In this document: in pieces, positions 1 to 8,290 of the stretch
Layout: each line of letters starts with the position of its first letter
Numbering within the stretch: the first letter of the stretch is position 1
Translations under genes and position numbers: made by a program
Assembly (NCBI GenBank): GCA_902790595.1
Contig: CADASL010000004.1
Span: 62,001 to 126,000, forward strand
Origin: an uncultured Bacteroidales bacterium
GTDB lineage: Bacteria > Bacteroidota > Bacteroidia > Bacteroidales > SZUA-534
Reading direction: 5' to 3'
DNA: 64,000 bases
Notes under the pieces: generated by a model
What the model was told of the DNA's origin: nothing
The model's database searches: none
Seen by the model: the letters and a program-made list of their open reading frames with translations, nothing else

Positions 1-526
1 CACCTTGCTTATGGGTACCATTATGGCGGTTTTCGTGATGTCGATTCTGACCACCAACCCCGCCAGCACAGTCTTGATGATGAAAGGCGTCGGGCTGGTT
101 CCGTTCACTTTGTCGGTTTTGGCCGTTCCTGTTTTCGATACACTCAGGGTGATGTCGGCCCGTATGATTAACGGAATGTCGCCCTTCCGCCCCGACAAGC
201 TGCATCTGCACCACTTGTTCATCGAGATGGGCTTCTCGCACGTCGGCACAACCTTCAGCCTCATCCTCACCGACTTTATGGTGGTTATGGTGTGGTTTGT
301 GTCGTACTTGTGTGGCGCATCCATCAATGTTCAGCTCTACATAGTTATAGCTCTGGCCATACTCGTAACATTCGGGTTCTACTCGTTTGTGAAATTTCAG
401 CAAAGGCGCAACTCCGCTATCTATCAATGGTTGCTGCGTGTGGGCGACGCCTCGCACATCGAGCGCAAAGGCTTTTGGGGCTGGATGCGCCATTTGATGG
501 ACCGCAAAATCGAGCGCCGGGAGTGA
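1..526 (+). CDS. WecA/MraY-family undecaprenyl-phosphate sugar-1-phosphate transferase, C-terminal part
   Basis: The reading frame is already open at the left edge, so the true start lies outside the window and only about 174 residues are present. The segment PVFDTLRVMSARM followed by FRPDKLHLHHLFIEMG is the signature of the WecA-like branch of the polyprenyl-phosphate transferase family, where the His-rich HLHHL loop is conserved. Hydrophobic membrane segments flank it, and a basic cytoplasmic tail ends the protein. The family transfers a HexNAc-1-phosphate from a UDP-sugar to undecaprenyl phosphate on the inner face of the membrane, the first step in making an O-antigen-like repeat unit. 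This fits the glycosyltransferases, flippase and polymerase downstream. The exact sugar cannot be read from this fragment. Confidence 0.85.
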   Translation, partial: TLLMGTIMAVFVMSILTTNPASTVLMMKGVGLVPFTLSVLAVPVFDTLRVMSARMINGMSPFRPDKLHLHHLFIEMGFSHVGTTFSLILTDFMVVMVWFVSYLCGASINVQLYIVIALAILVTFGFYSFVKFQQRRNSAIYQWLLRVGDASHIERKGFWGWMRHLMDRKIERRE

Positions 527-773
527 CGGTCAGCCTTATTACGGCAAAAGTTCCTCTCGTAGTTCTTGATTTTCAAACGATTCCATCGTCCCCGACATTT
601 TTCATTTATTTTATTTTTAGCAATGCCAATCCGTGTTTTTGGCTTATCTTTATAGTTTGATAAAAACTCTGCCGGTCGTTTCCGCACCCGACAGTGGCGA
701 AGCTGTGGAAAGGGGTGAGGAAACGGTCATCATTGAGCAATCTTAAAGAGAATAAAAGAATTCCGTCAGCCTT

Positions 774-1418
774 ATGAAACACGTTGATTCGCTAATAGCC
801 CGATACCCGGAATTAGCTGTATGCCAGGATGATATTATTGGTGCATACAAGATATTGGAGGAAGCCTACGCCAATGGCCGGAAGCTGCTTGTCTGCGGCA
901 ACGGCGGTTCGGCTGCCGACAGCGAGCACGTAGTTGGCGAACTGATGAAAGAGTTTAAGCTCAAGCGCAAAGTGTTTGCAAATCAAGCCGATGCAATGAA
1001 GGCAATCGACTCTGAAATGGGTGGTTACCTTGCCGACAATCTGCAAGGCGCCCTGCCGGCAATTGCCCTGACAGGCCACAGCGCCCTTTCGACGGCTTTT
1101 ATGAACGACAGCGAAAGTGTTTTGGTTTTTGCCCAACAGGTGAACGGCTACGGCAAGGCAGGCGACGTTTTATTGGGAATATCCACTTCGGGTAACAGCA
1201 AGAATGTCATTTATGCTGCCATCACCGCCAAGGCCCGCGGGCTGAAGGTTATCGGCCTGACTGGCGAAAAAGAGAGCCGCCTATCAAAACTCGCCGACTG
1301 CTGCATCCAAGTCCCCGAAACCGAAACCTACAAAGTGCAGGAAATGCATCTGCCTGTGTACCATTGCCTTTGTATGATGCTGGAGGAGAAATTCTTTGGT
1401 GAGGGTGAGGATTTGTGA
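774..1418 (+). CDS. gmhA: Phosphoheptose isomerase (GmhA-like, SIS domain)
   Basis: The 214-residue product carries a SIS sugar-isomerase fold with the phosphate-binding signature VCGNGGSAADSEHVVGE near residues 41-57 and a second loop LGISTSGNSKNV. These are typical of GmhA, which converts sedoheptulose 7-phosphate to D-glycero-D-manno-heptose 7-phosphate for LPS core or surface glycans. The LKRK region and the inserted stretch before PAIALTGHSALSTAF match the longer GmhA subtype. The gene stands alone, 247 bp after the WecA-type gene, and has higher G+C than the cluster that follows. No heptose kinase or epimerase lies nearby, so the rest of the pathway must be elsewhere. Confidence 0.85.
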   Translation: MKHVDSLIARYPELAVCQDDIIGAYKILEEAYANGRKLLVCGNGGSAADSEHVVGELMKEFKLKRKVFANQADAMKAIDSEMGGYLADNLQGALPAIALTGHSALSTAFMNDSESVLVFAQQVNGYGKAGDVLLGISTSGNSKNVIYAAITAKARGLKVIGLTGEKESRLSKLADCCIQVPETETYKVQEMHLPVYHCLCMMLEEKFFGEGEDL

Positions 1419-1562
1419 GGTACAATAGGGTGTTAAGATTATTAAGAATAATGATGAAGATTTAAACTATGCGTACCCCTATAGCAAATACTAGACGTAT
1501 TGTTGTAGTAATCGTGGATATAGTATATTAAACGTTATTTTTCTGCGTAAAAACATTTTTCA

Positions 1563-1583
1563 AATCATTTATAAAAAATGATT
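1563..1583. repeat. Perfect inverted repeat upstream of the polysaccharide operon
   Basis: Two 8-base arms, aatcattt at 1563-1570 and aaatgatt at 1576-1583, are perfect complements separated by a 5-base loop. The element lies 32 bases before the start of the dehydratase gene, in the A+T-rich leader that opens the main cluster. It could be an operator or an RNA hairpin in the leader. Nothing else supports a function, and short A+T-rich palindromes can arise by chance. Confidence 0.35.
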
Positions 1584-1614
1584 CAACCAAAAAAAACAGA
1601 ATAACAAACAATAT

Positions 1615-2823
1615 ATGTTCAATCTTTCAAAATTCATTTCTGATAGCGTAACATTTCGCAGTCAAAGTATGTTTTTACCTGACATTGAAGCGAATAAAGA
1701 TGCTTTGAGTGAAGAAATCAAAGACAAAAAAGTCTGCGTTATCGGTGGTGCGGGTTCTATTGGCTCGTCTTTTATCAAGGCTGTGCTGAGGTTTGAACCC
1801 AAGAGTATGGTCGTTGTCGATTTGAACGAAAACGGCTTGGCGGAACTTGTCAGGGACGTGCGTTCTACGAAGGGATTGTTTTGTCCTGACGAATTTAGGT
1901 GCTATACGTTAAATTTTGCCGACCCGATTTTTGAAAGAATTTTCAGAGAAGAAAAGGGCTTTGACATTGTGGCTAATTTTTCGGCTCACAAACACGTGAG
2001 AAGTGAAAAAGACAAGTATTCCGTTCAGGCTCTCATCGAAAACAACGACATCAAGGCAAAGAAACTTATGGATTTGCTTTGTGTCTATCCTCCTAAACAT
2101 TTTTTCTGCGTGTCCACCGACAAAGCCGCAAATCCCGTAAACATTATGGGCGCAAGCAAACGAATTATGGAAGATTTGGTGATGGCTTATAATCAACATT
2201 TTAAGGTAACTACAGCAAGGTTTGCCAATGTTGCATTTTCCAATGGTTCGCTGCCTGACGGATGGATTCACCGTTTGCAGAAAAAACAGCCGCTTGCCGC
2301 ACCTAACGATGTGAAACGTTATTTTGTTTCACCCGAAGAATCAGGACAGATTTGTATGTTGGCGTGCATCCTCGGCAACGGCGGAGAGGTTTTCTTCCCA
2401 AAACTTGGAGAAGACCAAATGCTCACATTCTCGAAAATTTGTGATGATTTCGTAAAGGCAGAAGGGTTTCAAAAAATTGAATGTCAAGACGATAACTCCG
2501 CAAAAGATTATGCAGACCAAATGTCATACGCTTCAGAGAAATATCCCGTAGTGTATTTCAAGAGCGACACAACTGGCGAAAAGGCATACGAGGAGTTTTA
2601 TGTGCCCGGCGAAAGAATCAATATGCAACGCTTTAAGGCGCTTGGCGTTGTAGAGGATACCTCCCGCAAGCCAATGTTGGAGATTGAATTGTTTTTTAAT
2701 AAGTTGGAAGCAATATTTGCAAAGGATGATTTTACAAAAGTTCAGGTAGTGGATGCAATTAAGGGGTTTATTCCCAACTTTGAACACAAAGAGAAAAACA
2801 AAAATTTGGACCAAAAAATGTAA
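1615..2823 (+). CDS. CapD/FlaA1-like nucleotide-sugar 4,6-dehydratase (SDR fold)
   Basis: The 402-residue protein has the NAD(P)-binding motif VIGGAGSIGSSF near residue 43, then NFSAHKHVRSEKD, then CVSTDKAANPVNIMGASKR. These are the hallmarks of soluble CapD/FlaA1-type 4,6-dehydratases (Polysacc_synt_2), which make 4-keto-6-deoxy UDP- or GDP-HexNAc. It lacks the N-terminal membrane helices of the long FlaA1 forms. The canonical Tyr-x-x-x-Lys is replaced by Met-Gly-Ala-Ser-Lys, as in FlaA1 relatives. A DegT aminotransferase follows 17 bases later, the usual partner that aminates the 4-keto group. Together with the CBS-nucleotidyltransferase at 7219 this resembles the early legionaminic-acid steps (LegB, LegC, PtmE), but the sugar made is not certain. 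Confidence 0.8.
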   Translation: MFNLSKFISDSVTFRSQSMFLPDIEANKDALSEEIKDKKVCVIGGAGSIGSSFIKAVLRFEPKSMVVVDLNENGLAELVRDVRSTKGLFCPDEFRCYTLNFADPIFERIFREEKGFDIVANFSAHKHVRSEKDKYSVQALIENNDIKAKKLMDLLCVYPPKHFFCVSTDKAANPVNIMGASKRIMEDLVMAYNQHFKVTTARFANVAFSNGSLPDGWIHRLQKKQPLAAPNDVKRYFVSPEESGQICMLACILGNGGEVFFPKLGEDQMLTFSKICDDFVKAEGFQKIECQDDNSAKDYADQMSYASEKYPVVYFKSDTTGEKAYEEFYVPGERINMQRFKALGVVEDTSRKPMLEIELFFNKLEAIFAKDDFTKVQVVDAIKGFIPNFEHKEKNKNLDQKM

Positions 2824-2840
2824 TTATAAATGAGAATATT

Positions 2841-3980
2841 ATGGCATACAAGATTCCTCTTTTTAATTTGAACTTTGATGAGCGAGAAGCTCAGGCAGCG
2901 TACGATACTATTAAGTCGGGTTGGATTAGCACAGGTCCTAAAAACGCTGAGTTGGAACAGATGTTTATTGATATGTGGAAGGTAAAATATGCGGTATCAA
3001 TGAGTAACTGCACTGATGCCCTACACGTTTGTTGTATGGTTTGTGGATTCGGACCTGGAGATGAGGTGATATGCCCCTCGCTGACATTTGCGGCCAGTTG
3101 CAATTGTATACGGTATGTTGGAGCAACACCTGTGTTTGCCGACATTGTTGGACCAGACCACATCAATATTGACCCTGTTGATATTGAACGTAAGATCACG
3201 CCGAAAACCAAGGGAATTGTGGTTGTTCATATGGCCGGTTTCCCAGCTAAGATGGATGAGATTATGGCTATTGCCAGGAAACATAATCTCAAAGTGGTGG
3301 AAGATGCGTGTCACGGACCTCTATCAGAGTATAAGGGAAAGAAATTGGGGACTATAGGTGATTGTGCGGCTTTCAGTTTCTTCTCAAACAAGAACATATC
3401 AACAGGTGAAGGAGGAATGTTCATCACCAATAATGAGGAGATGGAAAAGAAAGCGCGTCTTATCCGTAGCCACGGTATGAGTACAATGAGCTATCAACGT
3501 GCAAGTGGCCACGCCACAGAGTACGACATTACTTGCTTGGGGTACAACTTCCGTATGGATGATATCCGTGCGTCTATTGCCATCGAACAGTTAAAAAAAC
3601 TTCCTGGCGACTTGGAAACACGCATCAAGGTTCGTAAACAGTATGTCGACCGATTCCGTAAAGTAGAAGGAATTTCTGTTCCTTTCGCTGACAACACCGA
3701 ATTTGTTAGCAACTATATTTTCCCTGTGGTTTTGTTAAATTCTAACAAGGAAAGACGCAACAAGATTCGTGAATATATTCATAATGCTGGCATCCAAACG
3801 AGTGTGCATTATCCTGCGGCTCATATATTTTCCACATACAAGGAACTTGGAGCAGTGTTGCCTCAGACTGAATATGTGACGGATAATGAAATAACCCTTC
3901 CGATGTACGCAGCATTGACTGAGGAACAGGTTGACTTCATATGCGATACCTACGAAAAAGCAGTTAAAGAGATACATTAA
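2841..3980 (+). CDS. DegT/DnrJ/EryC1-family sugar aminotransferase
   Basis: The 379-residue product is a fold-type I PLP enzyme. FNLNFDEREAQAAYDTIKSGWISTGP at the N-terminus is family-typical, Asp155 in VVEDACHG should pair with the PLP ring nitrogen, and Lys184 in FFSNKNISTGEGGM should form the Schiff base. GYNFRMDDIRASIAIEQL later in the chain is also conserved. Members transfer an amino group, usually from glutamate, to a keto-sugar nucleotide. Its place directly after a 4,6-dehydratase suggests that it makes a 4-amino-4,6-dideoxy HexNAc, comparable to LegC or PglE. Its length is normal and all key residues are present. Confidence 0.85.
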   Translation: MAYKIPLFNLNFDEREAQAAYDTIKSGWISTGPKNAELEQMFIDMWKVKYAVSMSNCTDALHVCCMVCGFGPGDEVICPSLTFAASCNCIRYVGATPVFADIVGPDHINIDPVDIERKITPKTKGIVVVHMAGFPAKMDEIMAIARKHNLKVVEDACHGPLSEYKGKKLGTIGDCAAFSFFSNKNISTGEGGMFITNNEEMEKKARLIRSHGMSTMSYQRASGHATEYDITCLGYNFRMDDIRASIAIEQLKKLPGDLETRIKVRKQYVDRFRKVEGISVPFADNTEFVSNYIFPVVLLNSNKERRNKIREYIHNAGIQTSVHYPAAHIFSTYKELGAVLPQTEYVTDNEITLPMYAALTEEQVDFICDTYEKAVKEIH

Positions 3981-4001
3981 AGAGTTTTATTCCACATCAT
4001 T

Positions 4002-4931
4002 ATGATGAGTAATTGTGCAGATAATTTATTTTTCATATATCTGACTTTTGACATTGATCAGGATTTCAATCTTAATTCTTTCGATTATTATAATAGAACT
4101 GCAGCCAAGTTTGATTCCTTCAACACTGGCTTCCGGACAATTATAGATACCTTATCTGGGAAACCGTTTTCCGTTTTTATAAGGAGCGATAATCAAATTA
4201 ATCAATTATACGGAGGCTATGATTATTTGGTAAGGTCATCCGATTTAATTAAACAGATAAAAGACAATAATGGGGAATTAGATTGGCATATACATCTTTA
4301 CGAGAAAAAGGGAGATGAATGGATACCCATCAGTCAAAAGAAACTAGTAGATGCTTTCCTAAATGATTTAAAATATGTTAAAGAAATATCAGAAATTAAT
4401 TGGCGTATTGTTAGAATTGGAGAGTGCGTTATGACTGACGAATTGATGAGAGCAATAGACCAATCAGGTATTTTGATTGACAGCACTGCTATTGCTTTAA
4501 GAAAGAGGGGTGATGATGAGAAGTGTTTTGATTGGGCTATTACAAATAATGATTTTTTTTATCCTTCAGTATCCGATTATCGAACAAAAGGCACTCCTCA
4601 TTTAAAAGTAATGGAAGTACCAATGAGTACAATTTTGATGAAAGCACCTTACGATAAAGAGCCCTTATTAAGGTATTTCAATTTGGCGTTTAAAACAGAT
4701 ATACTCTTTCATAATTTTTCCTCATATGTGGAAAAACATAATAGTTTAGTTACTATTACACATCCTTTTGAGGTTATTTCAAAAGGAAATCATGGTCTGG
4801 TCGCATATGATATTAAAACGTTTCACTCAAATATAGAAGAGATGGTAAAAAGTGTGGAGGCATGTGGAAAGACACCTGTTTTCAAAAAAATGAGCGACCT
4901 TTTAAATAACAATAAGAGAACAAGAAAATGA
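4002..4931 (+). CDS. Polysaccharide deacetylase-like protein, divergent
   Basis: This 309-residue protein shows the outline of the NodB/CE4 deacetylase fold. There is TFDIDQD at residues 15-21 (motif 1, metal or base aspartates), WHIHLYE around residues 95-101 (His96 and His98, in the place of the usual metal-binding HxxxH), and ITHPFEV with His254 near the end. Spacing and motif 2 differ from the canonical enzyme, so the assignment is by fold pattern only. It has no signal peptide and should act in the cytoplasm, on a nucleotide sugar or lipid-linked sugar. Its stop overlaps the next start in ATGA (4928-4931), which suggests coupled translation with the ATP-grasp ligase. The coding sequence is strongly A+T-rich. 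Confidence 0.55.
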   Translation: MMSNCADNLFFIYLTFDIDQDFNLNSFDYYNRTAAKFDSFNTGFRTIIDTLSGKPFSVFIRSDNQINQLYGGYDYLVRSSDLIKQIKDNNGELDWHIHLYEKKGDEWIPISQKKLVDAFLNDLKYVKEISEINWRIVRIGECVMTDELMRAIDQSGILIDSTAIALRKRGDDEKCFDWAITNNDFFYPSVSDYRTKGTPHLKVMEVPMSTILMKAPYDKEPLLRYFNLAFKTDILFHNFSSYVEKHNSLVTITHPFEVISKGNHGLVAYDIKTFHSNIEEMVKSVEACGKTPVFKKMSDLLNNNKRTRK

Positions 4932-6118
4932 AAACCATATTAATATTTGGTCTAGGCTCTTTACAGAAGTCGTTAATACAACAATGCAAGATTCTGGGGT
5001 TACGAACTGTTGGTGTAGATCCCAATCCCAACCCTATATGCAAGAATGATGTAGATTTTTTCCGAGTAGTTTCAGGCGATGATTTTGATATGACGTTATC
5101 AGTAGCCAAAGAGTTTAATGTGGAGGGTTTAACATGTGCGGCCACGGATAAACCTTTGGTAATGATGGCAAGAATCGCAGAAGTGTTGTCTTTGCCGTTC
5201 TATGGTGTTGATACCGCAGAATGGAGTACAGATAAATTCTTAATGAAACAGAGATTTAATGAAGGTGGAGTTCCATGTGCAAAGGGGCGTTTAGTAAATA
5301 GCTTCGAAGAATTTGAAGCAGAACATTGGGAATACCCGGTTATTGTAAAGCCCAGAGATAATTCTGGAAGCCGAGGCGTAATATACTGTAAAGATGCGAT
5401 TACAGTAAAGAAAGCCATGATAGAGGCTTTTCAATTCACAAAAAAAGGAGATGTTCTTGTTGAAGAATTTATTGATGGTCAAGAATATAGCATTGAGAGT
5501 ATACATTATCAAGGAAAGTCCCACGTTATTCAATATACACAAAAGAGAGTTACCAGTTTCCCATATAATGTTGAACTGGGGCATATACAACCAGCAGATT
5601 TGACAGGAGAAAAAAAGCAGCAAATCAATGATGTGATAGAAAAGATCGCTACGGTTTTACATTTTGATAACTGCGGCTCACATACTGAATTGAAAATAGG
5701 TAAAAGAGGAGTTGTCGTTATTGAAACAAGTCCGAGATTAGGAGGAGGAATGATAACATCCCACTTGGTTCCGTTGTCAACAGGAATCAATATGGAGCAA
5801 TTGATTTTAAAAATGGCAATTAATGAGCCTCTGAATAATAACGATTTTATACCCACAAAGCACCAGTTTTCCGCAGTTCAATTTTTTAATTTACCCCAAG
5901 GGATAATTTCTAGTATCAAGGGTCTGGATAGATTGAAGGGAATAGATGGTGTCTTGGAATACGAATTTGACTTAAAGGTGGGTGATGAAGTTCCATTGCT
6001 TACAAATGGCTTGAAAAGATATGGACAAGTGTTATTGCATGGTTCCAATAGAGAAGAAATACGGAGGCGAATAGATTTAATGAAAGTAATTGTGAAAGAA
6101 TCCATAAAGATTAGTTAA
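4928..6118 (+). CDS. ATP-grasp carboxylate-amine ligase
   Basis: The 396-residue protein has a pre-ATP-grasp Rossmann-like domain (ILIFGLGSLQKSL, then VGVDPNPNP) and an ATP-grasp core. The core shows VIVKPRDNSGSRGV (nucleotide-binding lysine and glycine-rich loop), VLVEEFIDGQEYSIES, and the metal-binding stretch VIETSPRLGGGM. Enzymes of this type activate a carboxylate as acyl-phosphate and join it to an amine. In a nucleotide-sugar cluster the likely substrates are an amino sugar and an amino acid or similar acid, giving an amide-linked substituent. It overlaps the deacetylase-like gene by 4 bases and is followed 5 bases later by a PLP enzyme. The family is clear; the substrates are inference. 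Confidence 0.75.
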   Translation: MKTILIFGLGSLQKSLIQQCKILGLRTVGVDPNPNPICKNDVDFFRVVSGDDFDMTLSVAKEFNVEGLTCAATDKPLVMMARIAEVLSLPFYGVDTAEWSTDKFLMKQRFNEGGVPCAKGRLVNSFEEFEAEHWEYPVIVKPRDNSGSRGVIYCKDAITVKKAMIEAFQFTKKGDVLVEEFIDGQEYSIESIHYQGKSHVIQYTQKRVTSFPYNVELGHIQPADLTGEKKQQINDVIEKIATVLHFDNCGSHTELKIGKRGVVVIETSPRLGGGMITSHLVPLSTGINMEQLILKMAINEPLNNNDFIPTKHQFSAVQFFNLPQGIISSIKGLDRLKGIDGVLEYEFDLKVGDEVPLLTNGLKRYGQVLLHGSNREEIRRRIDLMKVIVKESIKIS

Positions 6119-6123
6119 GATAT

Positions 6124-7191
6124 ATGAGAGAATTTGGAAGTGAATTTCCTATTACGGCTACTCCAGACTTTTTTTTTAAGAAATTGGTTGGTCAATTTAA
6201 AAGCCATCGTTTCCTTGAAACGGGACGACAGGGACTAAGATTGATTGCTAGAGAATTGTATAGTAGCAATTCTTTGGCTATCTTACCTGCTTATTGTTGT
6301 AAAACAATGGTGAATCCGTTTATCGAAGAGAAATGGAACGTGGCTTATTATCCGATCCTTTCAAATTTGGATGGAGACGCAGATGTAATAAATTCTTTAG
6401 TAGAAAAAGCGCCAGATAATTCTGTACTTCTGTTGATGAATTATTTCGGATTTTCAAATGTAAACGGAATTATTGCGAAGCTAAATAACAGAGAAAAAGT
6501 TAAAATCATTTATGATATAACTCATTGTGTCTTTGACATCGATAATGAGTATATTGAAGGTGTGGATTATTATGTGTGTAGTATTCGGAAATGGGTTGGG
6601 CTCAATAGTGGCGCTCTTGTTTGTGCTAATAGTGATTTTAAAAATGATATAATATTAAACGTAGAATCCGAATTTGTCAATATTAGAAAAAAAGCAATGG
6701 AAGATAATTTACGTTATCAGACCACCGGAGATATTGACGAAAAAAGAACATTTAAGGCAGCTTTAAAGGAAGCAGCTTTACGTATTGATTCAATACCAAG
6801 GGAAATGGATAGAGCGAGCGTAATTATGCTTGAGGGTTTGAATTGTAATTATTTGTTGTGGAAAAGGCGATTTAACCTGAACCACCTTTATAATATAATA
6901 CGAGGGAACAAAAAGATTACTTTTTTACCTGGTATGGAAGAAATAATGAATAGCGGACATTGTTTTTTTATGCTACCTATTCTTCTTGAAGAAAGGGATT
7001 ACTATCAAAAGCAACTTTCTGATAGAGGTTTATATGCGCAAATATTATGGCCACTTATGGATGAAGCCAGACAATCATCTTCTATAGCAGCTACAATGGA
7101 ATCAAAAATGCTGGCCATACCAATCGATCAAAGATTCAGCTATAACGATATAGAAGATATTGGAAGGATTATTAATTCAACTATCGTTTAG
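6124..7191 (+). CDS. PLP-dependent aminotransferase-fold protein, DegT-related
   Basis: The 355-residue product is a divergent fold-type I PLP protein. YDITHCVFD around residues 130-138 supplies the Asp131 expected to contact the pyridine nitrogen. CSIRKWVGLNSGALV around residue 156 carries the putative Schiff-base lysine in an SxRKW context that differs from the SNKN context of the neighbouring DegT enzyme. The N-terminal ETGRQGLRLIARELY resembles the DegT active-site entry. It is probably an aminotransferase or related lyase acting on a sugar or on the compound that the adjacent ATP-grasp enzyme uses. It lies 5 bases after the ligase gene. The substrate is unknown. Confidence 0.6.
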   Translation: MREFGSEFPITATPDFFFKKLVGQFKSHRFLETGRQGLRLIARELYSSNSLAILPAYCCKTMVNPFIEEKWNVAYYPILSNLDGDADVINSLVEKAPDNSVLLLMNYFGFSNVNGIIAKLNNREKVKIIYDITHCVFDIDNEYIEGVDYYVCSIRKWVGLNSGALVCANSDFKNDIILNVESEFVNIRKKAMEDNLRYQTTGDIDEKRTFKAALKEAALRIDSIPREMDRASVIMLEGLNCNYLLWKRRFNLNHLYNIIRGNKKITFLPGMEEIMNSGHCFFMLPILLEERDYYQKQLSDRGLYAQILWPLMDEARQSSSIAATMESKMLAIPIDQRFSYNDIEDIGRIINSTIV

Positions 7192-7218
7192 TGTAACCGT
7201 GACAAATATAGTAGTATA

Positions 7219-8274
7219 ATGATTGAAAAAATAAAGGATAGAATTATTTCGCCCGCAGCTTCTTTGCTTGAAGCGATGAAGCTGATGGACGAAGTTAAGG
7301 TTAAAATCCTATTGGTGTTCAATGAAGAACATTTTGAAGGACTTGTCACTATTGGTGATATTCAAAGGGCGATAATTAAAAACATTGCATTGAAGGATCC
7401 GGTAAGTCGTATCTTAAGTAAGAATAAAATATATGGTTATCAATCAGAAGGAGAAGCTGGTGTCAAAGAAAAAATGCGCGTAATGCGTGCAGAGGTTATG
7501 CCTATTTTGGATGGGCAAGGAGAACTTGTAGATGTCTGGTTCTGGGAAGATCTTTTCAAAAAGTCTGAATTTGTACCGCGAGAAAAAATTAATCTACCCG
7601 TTGTTATTATGGCAGGAGGAAAGGGTACTCGCTTAAAACCAATCACCAATGTTATACCCAAACCTCTCGTGCCTGTGGGAGATAAAACCATTCTAGAGGT
7701 AATCCTAGATCAGTTTGAGGGTATTGGCTGCCATAAGTTCTACATGTCGTTAAACTATAAGGCAGACATGATGAGGTATTATCTAAGCCAACTACCCCAC
7801 CATTACGATATAGAGTTCTTCCTGGAAGACAAACCACTTGGAACAATTGGCAGCGTTTCTCTTCTAAAAGGGAAGATAACCACACCATTTTTTGTAAGCA
7901 ATTGTGACAGCATCAATGATCAAGACTATCGTGATGTGTATGAGTATCATCAGAACAATCACAATGACTTGACCATAGTTACGATGGTGAAGAGCTTCAA
8001 GATTCCGTATGGTGTTATAGAAACAGGTGAAGACGGCTTGATGACCTCATTGAATGAGAAGCCTGAATTGACATATCAGGTAAATACAGGTGTATATATA
8101 TTGAATCCCGAATGTATTGAAGAGATACCTAAGGAAGAGTTTTTCCATATAACACATTTAATGGAAAAAATAAAAGCTAAAGGGGGCCGTGTGGGATGTT
8201 TCCCTGTGAGTGAACACTCATGGAAAGATATGGGAGAATGGCCAGAATATTTGAAGATGATAGATGTGCTTTAA
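7219..8274 (+). CDS. CBS-domain sugar-1-phosphate nucleotidyltransferase (PtmE-like)
   Basis: The 351-residue protein is a fusion. Residues 1-115 form a pair of CBS-like modules (SLLEAMKLMDEVKVKILLVF, GLVTIGDIQRAIIK). The rest is a nucleotidyltransferase with the signature VVIMAGGKGTRLKPIT, then IPKPLVPVGDKTILE, VSNCDSIND for metal binding, and a normal C-terminal WKDMGEWPEYLKM. The same arrangement occurs in PtmE of Campylobacter, a glucosamine-1-phosphate guanylyltransferase that starts the GDP branch of legionaminic acid synthesis. The CBS part may sense an adenine nucleotide. Unlike in that pathway, no NeuB-type synthase or CMP-sugar synthetase is visible here, so the product is more likely a GDP- or NDP-amino-sugar used directly. 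Confidence 0.75.
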   Translation: MIEKIKDRIISPAASLLEAMKLMDEVKVKILLVFNEEHFEGLVTIGDIQRAIIKNIALKDPVSRILSKNKIYGYQSEGEAGVKEKMRVMRAEVMPILDGQGELVDVWFWEDLFKKSEFVPREKINLPVVIMAGGKGTRLKPITNVIPKPLVPVGDKTILEVILDQFEGIGCHKFYMSLNYKADMMRYYLSQLPHHYDIEFFLEDKPLGTIGSVSLLKGKITTPFFVSNCDSINDQDYRDVYEYHQNNHNDLTIVTMVKSFKIPYGVIETGEDGLMTSLNEKPELTYQVNTGVYILNPECIEEIPKEEFFHITHLMEKIKAKGGRVGCFPVSEHSWKDMGEWPEYLKMIDVL

Positions 8275-8290
8275 TTAAGGAAGGTTTATA

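Noticed and set aside
680-712. Hairpin between the WecA-type gene and gmhA as a terminator
   Set aside because: Only a few bases pair (tttcc and cac against gtggaaa), with a long loop and no T-run after it.
1615-8274. Complete legionaminic or pseudaminic acid pathway
   Set aside because: LegB-, LegC- and PtmE-like genes are here, but there is no NeuB-type synthase, hydrolysing epimerase or CMP-transferase in the window.
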